In this document: positions 36,047 to 45,439 of the stretch, piece after piece
How positions within the stretch are numbered: the stretch's first letter is position 1
Layout of the letters: each line of letters begins with the position of its first letter
Source: Echinococcus granulosus
Lineage: Eukaryota > Platyhelminthes > Cestoda > Cyclophyllidea > Taeniidae
Assembly (NCBI RefSeq): GCF_000524195.1
Contig: NW_020170466.1
Coordinates: 53,409 to 98,847 of the forward strand
Length of the DNA stretch: 45,439 nucleotides
Direction: 5' to 3'
Notes under the pieces: generated by a model
Told to the model about the DNA's origin: nothing
Database searches by the model: none
Seen by the model: the letters and a program-made list of their open reading frames with translations, nothing else
Translations under genes and position numbers: made by a program

Positions 36047-39000
36047 TCACTCCACCTCCGTGTCGGCTTCCAACTCCGGTGATGTTAGGAGTCGTTTTCG
36101 TCGTCTGTGATCTTCAAATGGATTTGAAATCCCATTGGCGACGTCTGAATCACCGTTTAATGATCTCAAAAGCGATGTCCTGGCAAGTCGATGTGACCTC
36201 ATCGTCGGCTGAATGGGTCTTGGAAGAGTTTCGCCTTGTTGAGAAGAGTTCTACAGGAAGAATGACTGATCTTCGCAATTTCAACTATCCAGCAATTACT
36301 TAGGTCAGGTTCTCCAAATACCTACCGAGCTCAATCTCAAGTCGCGATCAAGAATCAGACGTGGAAGCACCAGACTTTCAGAATCTGGTAAATCAGGTGA
36401 ATTTAAAGCACTCAGTGACCTTGATGTGACTGGCCATCGATCAAATGGTGGACTCAGGGGTTCGAAGAGAGATTCGGTATTGGAGACTAATCGTCTCGAT
36501 CGGCCAAACGACATCATCGGACGGCCGTTGCTCAGGGTCGGCCCCGGCACCAATGCTAGAGGCACAATTGAGGTTTCATAATAAATTTAAAGCTCCTAGT
36601 AATTTGGTCATACGCTTTACTATAAAAAAAACATTAAAGACGCCTCCTCTGAACGTCCTAATCCGTATTTACACTTTGTGGCCCACACCATGGATAGTAA
36701 TGGGACCCGGAGTTGGATTAAGACAACTCGCCGAGTTAAGGTGACAATGATCGACGAAATGGAATGGAGAATAAAGGCAGAACGAAACTCCGAGGAACTA
36801 AGTGACAGCTTATTTTGTATTTACTTGTCCATTAAATAAGCTCGTGGTGATAGAAACAATTTAGCAGCATAGAGTGCAACAGCAGCTCCCTGTCTAAATC
36901 AACAAGATGTATCTCCAGTGTTGGAACACCGCAAAATTGATCATAGTATAGAAGATGTTAGTGTTTTATAGCCTCTCCAAGGAGTAAACATAACGCCGAA
37001 TAACGCCTACCTAATTGGGTGCGCAAATCATTTTCAAGACCAGCCAAATCGTCGCTGATCTCTTTCTCTTCTTTCTCCTTCTCCTTTTCACCCACGGTAG
37101 TCGGACTGCGAGTAGAGGGAACGGGCGAGAGTGCACAGTGGAAGAAGTCCATTTCCGATATCTCCGCCTGATCTGACATATCTTGTGGCAGCCTCGCTTC
37201 TTCAACCTCCTCACTGTCAAATAAAGTTAATGTGTCCTCGGACTCCAGCAGAATCTCCGTATGCACCTCATCAAACACTCCGGTCAGCCAGTCTATTGAC
37301 CGAACGTTGTAGCTTTGTGCCTGTCTCTCCGCGGAATCTCTTCGTCTGGCAGCGCACAAAGATACCCTTTCACGGGACTTCGATGGCGATAGCTGCTGTG
37401 AAGGTGATGGAAGTTGTATCACCGATGCTGTACTTTGATTTCTCTGTGGTTCTATGCAGATCACCGGACATCCAGCAGACACGTTACCAACTTCCATTCC
37501 ATCTGGCGTTTTTATGATTGTGTTACAGACTTCATCGAACAAAGCTTCGGCTTCCTGATAAAATAAAAAGCACTTTTTTAAAAAAGTAGAAGCGGGAGGA
37601 AACGTTTCAGTGGTACAATAGAATTCACTGTGTATTCTTGCATGATCAACGAGGCACCGAGATCGCCGAGAAGCGAGTCCAATAACTCCTCTAAAACGCC
37701 GGAAGGGACCTCAAATTCGTTCTCCCGAAAACCGAAGTTTTCTGTGAATGCTAGTGTGAGAGGCTGCGTCTTATAGTGATTGTAAGCCTGACAATTAAAG
37801 TGACAAAAAAATACGCCTGATAAGCCTTACTGCCAATAAGTGGACCGCTTCTTTGGACAAAGAATCCCATACCTGGAGAGCAGCTTCTGGAGAAAGCAAA
37901 GTAGGCGAAGTCCGTTTCAATTTATTTGGAGTTCCAACAAGGGTTACTTTGAGATTTCGAAGCTAAAGGGGAAGAATGATGAAAAACAAATGGGGATGAG
38001 CACAACACACCAATGACCGCTCCGGTGGGAGAACTTACGTGTTCCACGTTGGAAACGCGAACTGCTTGTCGCAGATCACTCGAGATGAAGTTATTGAAAC
38101 GTTCCAGCGTGGTACTGGGCAAATCTGAAGGTAGAATAAAGTGAAGAAAAGAAAACCCTGCCGATACAGTGTTTCCGCTATTCGACCTTAAAGATTTAGG
38201 AAACAATTTTTCCTGACTTAGCAATGCTCCCCGATCCTCCAAAAACCATTGAAGAAGTCTACAAGGATTCTAACCGCATACTATGAAATTGTTTCATACC
38301 AAAAAAAAACAACTCAACTCACCTCCAAGTATGCATTTCCGTATATTCGATTCCCAATACAAGAGATTCCTATTCATCGTGTCCTCCTCCATCGCCTTTC
38401 CATCACCACCTCCACTACCATCACCACTGTCCCCGCTGCCATCGCTTCCATGCGGCTGCCACCAAAAAGCTTCGTCATCCAGTGCTGCTACGTCACTGTC
38501 CTTCAAGGTCGGGTAGTCTAGCGACTCGGTCAGGCCTGGGCAGAAGTACCAGGCAAAGCGTAATGCCATCTCCTGCAGGTGACCCATGTATCCCGCTCGA
38601 CGGAAGCCCGCCTTACCCCTATTAAAGGGAGCAGGTACACATGTTCAGATAACAAAACAGACCCGTCCAGCTTTCGGAAGTCTTGTATCGATAATAAACT
38701 AACTTCCATTTCAGTGAGAGCCACAGTGGAAGGGTGACCATGGGGAGCACTGAGGATGAAGCTCAAAGGAAGGGATTGACTAGGCGACGGAATGATATTT
38801 GTTTGTACCTTTACAATAAATCTGGAGCCAGGCTGGCATACTTTATGATATCTTGGGCGCCCCAGTTGATAATGACAAGGGTAGCAAATGACTGTCTCTA
38901 CCAGCAGCATTCTACAGCTTCCATCTGACATGCCGTCCTTGCAGTTTAACGTATGAGGCAGCACTCAGCGAAGGTGGCTGCCATCTGTCAATTGAAGACC

Positions 39001-42000
39001 CGTGTGTGTGTGTATGTGCAAGGAGGACCCATTCATTTTCGTCAATGTGGACTATGGACGTAAACATTCCTCATGTGGAATGACCTACGAGGGAATCGAT
39101 GAGTTTGACGATGGTCGGAACTGGGGGGATGGATAAGAAATGCTTGCAACGCCCAACCGACTAGAGCCACAGGAACAAGAAGTGAAGGAAGAATCCCAGA
39201 AGATAAGAGAATTGATTGTAACTAGAGAGGTTGCGAAAAAAACTGAACATGAACGTTAGATCTGTCTGTACTAAATTAACAACGGAGCATAGTGTTCCTC
39301 TCCGTCCTTGGCTCCCATCCTCAAGTACGATGTGGGATCGTCTCATAAATTGGTTTGGCGACGGTGAGGCACAAAGTCCTGCGCTGTGTTGCAAGAATAC
39401 CACCTTCTCCTCACGGATCCACCATTCTTGATGGTTTCGCAAGAGAAAGATTTTCCTCCACACGGTGTATCGAGTTGTATCACATCGAGTAATTGCTGCT
39501 TGGACCTCAGAAAGTGAACAAATCTGTCTTCAGTCCGCCACCCACAAAAGAAGCACAGTCGCCTGCGAAGGGTTTCATTACACACTTCAAACATTGCTAA
39601 AAATCCCATAGCGACACACAACTCTTCAACGCCCTTCCTTCTCCTTGGGCAGACCAGCTCAGACCACACACACCAGTTTCGTTCAACCAATAAGTTATTT
39701 TCGCATTGAAGGGTGTAAAATGCGATGAAAAGTGTAGAGGGTACTGCGTCGATAGTCTGGCCCATTATCTATGATATGCCTCTCCAAGTTACTAAAAGCC
39801 AGTGGATCGAGCTCCACCGAAGGCGTTGCCAACTTTTTTATTCATTATCGTGGAGACACTGATGACCCCCCTTTTCGCATTAAAAGTGAGAGCAACAATG
39901 CGTCAGAAAAAAAAAACATTTTGCATAAGCTGTAAAAAAGAGAGAAAAGGAGGAAGAATAACTCACAAAACACACATTACCGATTGCATCAACTTTGACA
40001 GAAAAAAGCATGCAAAAATATCACCCTTTTCTTTTTTTTTTTAGGGGGGGAGGTAAAGACCAACAAAAGTTGGCGGTCATCCACCAGTTTTGGGTACTGT
40101 TTGGTGAGCTTCGACTTTGAGGTCAAAGTAGCGAGAGTTATAAATGGGTTTCATGGCCCCGGAGAGCGGCGAAAAGAAAAAAATAAAAAAATAAACCCTC
40201 CACAAAAGGGACGAGGTTTCAGCAAGAAAACGAACGGTAAGAGGAGGAAGAGAAAGGAAGAATGAAGAAAATATCTTACTTGGAAATCTTGTCGAAATCC
40301 CACGCGGTGAGTAGACGATCAAGGAAACGGTGTTTTACCAACATCTGAAAGTAAAAAATAACCTTCTTTGATGGCTCTCCTTTGAAAGCAAAAAGTTGGT
40401 GGTTGTTCAAACTATTAGGTGACTTGGACAGTACGACAAACAGAACTGGTTACACTCCACTACAGATGGAGTTGGTATGAACACGTGAATTCTACTGAGG
40501 GGATCTACTTAAGTTGGAGGGAATGGCAGTTACTTCACGGCGCTTTCTCATCGGATATCCAGTCGCATGATTTTGACAGCCGAGCAAAATAAGCCAGTTT
40601 CAATGCACCTTCGGTTTCCATGAAATCGAGTGGCATGATGAAAAATACCGCAGAGGAACCAGGTCAGTTTTAGAGGGTTAGAATCGACTCGCCGAATTCG
40701 AGTTTGACAGTGGCACGACTATTTGATGTCGACAATCGTCTGAATTCAAAAAAAAATTTTCACTCTGATAAAAGCACCCTCAATTCCAAAAAAGACAACA
40801 GTGGATCCACTTTACCCTGAAAAAATTAAAAACGACTTCAGGTTAAAGATCACCGGTTTTACATATGGTAGTTCCACAACTTTGTGAATTACACAAGCCT
40901 TCCGACGCAGCCAGTTCGACCTAGCCTTCGATGGAAAGAACTCCAACAACGAAAAGGGAATCTAGCAATGTCATAGAGTACTTCAAATGTCGCGTCTTTA
41001 AGAATGAAACAAAATGTCCTATTATTTTCGGTTTTTTATTCTTCTAGACTCAGTTTAGTCTAAAGCCTCAGAGATTTCAAAAAGTGACAGAATAGCGGTC
41101 AACCCAGGTAAACCTTTGTCTTCAGCACACCCGATGACAGGAGCTCCAATCCACTTACGAGGCCTCGAAGTGCCCAGAGCCCACGAACTGCAAGTAACTG
41201 CTATGTGGATAGTAGCAATTGTACTTATGAAAATCTACAGGATGTCGAAATGAAACGGCAAAAATGGCGAAAGATCAGTTCAATTCGGAGGATTGTAGGT
41301 GCTTAAAACGCTCACAAGCTAGGGATTTTACATTTGGTCCAGTTAAGGCTTCGTAACTGATGGAATCTACTTCAACTTCTAAGGGCACAGAAAAGAGTTG
41401 TACTTAGGAAACGGAGATTCACATACATGAGGACACACGGTCTCATGCGAAAAGGCGAAGACCTCCAAATGGATCCAGATTCAAACACTACTGAAACAGT
41501 GGCTAATCCACTATACGATTCCTCCGCTAACTCGGAAATTCCCAATTAAACTTCAAGCCAACCAATACGGCTGCATAAAGAATCCACCTGATGAAGAATT
41601 TTGCCATAAGGCCTCAGAGAATTCGGCAGTGAATAGGGCAATGGCCCCGCCGATGTGACCTCCTCCTGTGGTTGCTGGCCAGAGGTGTTGGTGGAAGGAC
41701 CTACAATTGACAAAAAAGGATCTCACAGGATGGGTACAGGTGTAGCTAATCATGTTAGCCCAGTGAGAAGTACACAAATGAAATGGCGGAACCCCTCTGA
41801 CGGAGGGGGAAGAGGAGGGAGTGAGGATGGATGAAGCTGTTAGTTGAAGCGCAGTCGCACCTCTACCACCGCAACAAAAACGAATACTTCCATCCAAATG
41901 CCCTTTGCAAACAAATAAATAAATCCACTTCTTTCATTATCTTTACGACTAATCCCTACACCCAGGTGAACTTATTATTCTTTGGATAGGTCTAGCCGAG

Positions 42001-45000
42001 AAAGCTGAAAAGGACGCACTGCTGGAGCCACGTAGGCCTTTGCAAATGCATCATAGACAGCAATGGAAGGGGACCGGAAATGGATGAGCCAAAATCGACT
42101 AAAAAAACTCCTACTTGCCACCTTTTCAGGTGAAAATGGCCAAAGACAGTTTAAAGATAGGAAACAGAACCATGATTAAACTCCGAGGAACAAATACGTA
42201 TGTTTTAGTAAACAATTACACGACTTTAAGGAAATTTTTCTACAGAAACCTCACTTCCTACAGAAGACTCGCTGCATAGTACCATTTGAGCCTAGGCGAT
42301 GCATGGCTTGAAAATGAGGCTCGACAAGTAAACCCATCGAAGCCTACGAGATGCACTAATACCATTCAACTCGTAGATCCCATAATTTTGAGGATTAAAC
42401 TACTCCAAGATACTCCTCCTTGTTCCCAATTCTGGCCACATCAACCGCCGATACAGTATCAAGGATGGAGTTCAAAAGAAGACGGCGGTCCTTTACAGTG
42501 CCTCACGATTCAAGCCGTGAGTGGTGGAGACACGAACCCCTCCCTCACGTCAATAGTCTCCCAGTCCTTCTACTTGTTCCAACTGAAACCATCCATTACA
42601 GCAACTTGATGCAACATCTTTACTGACTAATCAATCAGTGGCCATGGCAAACAATCCGGCTGTTTAAGGGCATTGGATGATGCGTGATTAGCCAAATTAG
42701 GTGTAAGTATGCCTATTAGAAACGCCCCTTTCCTTACAAGCCAAAATTGGACATTTCTTTTTTGACGAGTCATGGATTCACATTAGCTGCACTATTCAAC
42801 TACAGTAGTAGCAATTAGATGTCAAAAACAAAAGCAGACCCTTTCGGCTAAAGAGCTTAAAGTGCATCCATCGAAAAGCGCTCCTGTCTGGAGTAAAGAA
42901 ATGGGAAAGAAAAGAGGAAAAATTAGTTCATTTGGGAGATGGAAAGACGCGTAGCAAGATGGAGGCAGGGTGCCAACTTACTAGCAGCAGCGGCGGTACC
43001 ACTGGTGGCCTCGAGCGGGACCACTGATTCCTTTGGAGCAGGCGAGTAGTGGAAGGCTCGACGAAGGATGACCTGAGTGAGGAATTCCAGGGTACAGTGC
43101 ATCAAAGTATTCCATTTAAAGGCGAAGAAAAGGTCCTGAAAGAGCAAAAGGAGGAAAACAAAAACCATTAGGTTTGGCTGTTTGTTAGCGAATCATCGAG
43201 GCTGGATAGGTAATTGTTGGCCTTTATTTGCGAATGGATCCTAGCGGTCTCCTAGACCTCATGCGTGTCTTCTTCAGTGGACCCTGCAGTTTCTTCCGAG
43301 ATAACTCAGACGCCACATAGATGCGTGTTGGTGGGCCCATTCCAAAATAACAAAACCTCATATTTCGCAGATTGGACAGTACAGAAGGAGTCACGGTGGG
43401 AGAAGAGCAACTACCCTGGCTGACTGAAGTTACGGTGTGACTCATGGACTCGTCAACATCTGTCAATTACCCTGTATAATGGCTAGCAGTGAGGTGAGAC
43501 CATGCGTATACAAGGTGAACCGTCCACGAAAAAACCACAAATTGTGGTAATGGATGCAGAAGAGCGGTCAATAAGATTGGAAGAAATGACATTCCTGCGC
43601 ATTGCACAGGTCTAAAAGTGATCAAGATGGATGACGGCGCAACAATCAAGCGACAATGTAGGGAGAAAGATGAAAAAGTGGTTTAGCTCAGAGACGCCTT
43701 CAAGGGAAAAATTACTTGCTCTAGAGTCCTGTAATGCAGTACGCGAAATAGAAGGAGCAATGTCAGGTGAACCCATTAAACTAAGCGATGTGAGCTAAAA
43801 CAGATGCTGTCAAAGAAAGAAACCGCTCTACGGAGCCTTCCCTGATGTTTGGCAATCAATGCAGTTTTACATGGTACCATTGTGTGGAAGCGTAATCACG
43901 AAGAGCGCCTAGGTCAATGATCGAAAGAAAAAGAGGGTTGCCTAACAGAATGACATCTTTTTAAAACTTCGCACGATTCCGCGAACCTTTTTATTAAGTG
44001 CTATCGTAATCTCGTCGGGTTTTAACAACTGCCCCACTCCCGAGTCCAGCATCAATAGAACAGAAACCGTTCTTCAAAGCGGGAACCAAGTTAGCTGGTG
44101 CATTTTTTTGCACCGATGAACAAGTTAAGTGAACTATCTTATCACTCATCAATTTATCACGAGTCCCACTTCTATAAAACACTACCTCTAGAATCAAACA
44201 AACTGTACCCTGCCTTGGTTCCAGCCTTATCCGTTTGTCACTTTTCCGCTTTTATTTCACTTCTCCAGTCAACTCCATATGTGACCATGGCGTTGTCTAG
44301 ATTCGTGTCATTGAGAAGAGTGATAGGGGAATACGAAGGACAAGAATGTGGCGGCGTCTCGCCTTTCTCCCATCGAATCATATTCATTAAGTTTATTCAC
44401 CCGACTTCACTTTTTGGTCACTTATTAGGTCCACCTGTCTGGAATGCAAGCGATCTCGCAAAAAGCCGTTAACACATGGAGTTTACTCACTGGGCAGCAT
44501 CGTTTATTCTTAAGTACCACTTGCCAAATGCGGTTTACGTGATAGAAAATACAGGTAACTCACCACCATGTTGCCAATGAAATCCAATTGAGCGAACTGT
44601 TCAACGACCTCAGCACCTTCCACACCGTGACAGTTGAAGATGAGGTGGCACAGGAAGCGCATTGCGTTAATTCGACCAATACCCAGTGGTTGAAGAGGAA
44701 GACATGTTCGCGACGTGGAAGCATTGTCCTCTGCGTCGTAGACAGCACCCTTGGCGAAAAAATGAGAAATGAGTCCCTCCAATCCAGGGCGGTTCGACTC
44801 CTCTGTTGACAGCATATAACTGTGCTAGCGATCTTCCAATCGTTCTGCACACTTCTAGATTCACACAAGCTACAACTTCTTCGGAGGTAACTCCAACCCC
44901 AGCCTCACACTAAAACAAGGACCAGCTCTAATTTTGCCGAGCGGATGATGCGCACGAATTTAGAGGAAGCCATCGACTGCAGATGACGGAGTTTGCAGAG

Positions 45001-45439
45001 AGCCAACAGCAAAATATCGCCCAATCATAAGCAATACGTCGGTAATTAATTTTTACCGTGTAACCAACCACTACACTCCCCAACTTCTAAGGCTTCCTCA
45101 CCATGGTAGAAAAGTTGCGGAGCATCAATTTCTGTCCTGCATTAGACTTTACTTCATTCGGATACTGCTGTGAATGCCGATGTATGAGGTTCTACGGAAA
45201 AGGTAGGCTATATAACAGAAAGATATTAGGTCTAACCGAACTCTAAACCTATTTCAAAAGAAAAAATTTAACCCAAAACTGGAAAGCCTCAAAGTCAACA
45301 TGTCATTTAACAACAACTCACTTCAAAGGCAAGGAATGACTTGAGACGGGGGAAAATGTTAAGCACCAGATCGAAGTGGCGAGCGATGCCACTGGCAACA
45401 AAAGCGTCCTCAGACTTCGTTTGGCGAAGTGGAAGGGCG
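36047..45439 (-). CDS. PPP6R3: SAPS-domain regulatory subunit of protein phosphatase 6 (3' part)
   Basis: SAPS proteins target the PP6 catalytic subunit, with roles in cell-cycle and DNA-damage signalling. Twelve exons on the minus strand: 45439-45322 (cut by the window end), 44824-44564, 43135-42982, 41860-41727, 40344-40280, 38618-38323, 38124-38039, 37962-37831, 37787-37629, 37554-37011, 36555-36326 and 36250-36047. Every join keeps phase, giving about 794 residues. SAPS landmarks in order: RHFDLVLNIFPRLKSF; LQPLGIGRINAMRFL (human EPLGNARLHGARL); DLFFAFKWNTLMH (human DLFFKYTWNNFLH); MLVKHRFLDRLLTAW; GFRRAGYMGHLQEMA (human GGMRRGNMGHLTRIA); LPSTTLERFNNFI; and AFTENFGFRENEFE (human NFVDQFGFNDEEF). 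The tail is Ser-rich, acidic and then basic. The SAPS N-terminal half lies beyond the window. Choice among R1-R3 is arbitrary. Confidence 0.92.
38619..40279 (-). other. Large intron of the PPP6R gene
   Basis: 1.66-kb intron between the MLVKHRFLD exon and the MGHLQEM exon. It contains purine-rich and T-rich homopolymer stretches and several minus-strand open frames (for example 39343-39765) that share no phase or motif with the gene. Nothing else recognised. Confidence 0.6.
40345..41726 (-). other. Large intron of the PPP6R gene
   Basis: 1.38-kb intron; donor GTGAGA at its right end, acceptor CTTTCAG at its left end on the minus strand. No internal gene or repeat recognised. Confidence 0.6.
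41861..42981 (-). other. Large intron of the PPP6R gene
   Basis: 1.12-kb intron; donor GTAAGT, acceptor GGTAGAG. Plus-strand open frame 42286-42609 has no recognisable feature. Confidence 0.55.
43136..44563 (-). other. Large intron of the PPP6R gene
   Basis: 1.43-kb intron; donor GTGAGT, acceptor GCTCTTTCAG. A plus-strand frame of 124 codons (44098-44472) has no family motif and is not called. Confidence 0.6.
44825..45321 (-). other. Intron of the PPP6R gene
   Basis: 0.5-kb intron between the two most 5' exons visible; donor GTGAGT. The acceptor ATCGCTAG is weak in pyrimidines but is the one that keeps phase and avoids an in-frame stop. Confidence 0.5.

Overview
This is a eukaryotic nuclear window from a flatworm, most likely a tapeworm (cestode). 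The evidence is many very short introns (about 34-48 nt) mixed with long ones, compact protein-coding genes on both strands, GT/AG splice sites throughout, and a probable trans-splice-dependent gene pair. The assignment to cestodes is inference from gene architecture and protein character, not a database match. Two runs of exactly 100 N (10020-10119 and 20514-20613) are assembly gaps.

Layout. 1-4600 is repeat-dominated: a degenerate AT-rich minisatellite with a tRNA-like insertion, then a solo-LTR-like element at 3685-3889 with a perfect 5-bp target duplication. 4646-7114 (+) holds exons of a spliced gene I cannot identify. 7115-12060 has no convincing gene, but holds a (GT)n tract and a pair of 41-bp inverted repeats 1.6 kb apart. 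12065-13453 (+) is mitochondrial L-threonine 3-dehydrogenase (5 exons). 14673-17460 (+) is the DDX52/Rok1 RNA helicase (9 exons, 597 aa). 17461-20513 is a gene desert. 20630-23911 (-) is a PCMTD-type protein-isoaspartate methyltransferase-like protein. 24572-26397 carries three more copies of the LTR-like element, two of them head to head.

26842-27480 (+) is a short SOSS-B/NABP single-strand DNA-binding protein. Only 99 bp later, 27580-30841 (+) is UVSSA, the transcription-coupled repair scaffold (10-exon model, 705 aa). 31439-35056 (-) is a HERPUD-family ER ubiquitin-like protein whose last exon is separated by a 2.2-kb intron. 36047-45439 (-) is the C-terminal part of a SAPS-domain regulatory subunit of protein phosphatase 6 (12 exons; the 5' end lies beyond the window).

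Functional themes. The SOSS-B and UVSSA pair both act in DNA-damage handling and look like a two-gene polycistron resolved by spliced-leader trans-splicing. PP6 also acts in DNA-damage and cell-cycle control. HERPUD and PCMTD are both connected with ubiquitin ligases. Apart from the SOSS-B/UVSSA pair, the neighbourhood looks like ordinary eukaryotic gene order. All exon models come from reading frames, splice sites, phase continuity and remembered family sequence; none was checked by alignment software or transcripts.
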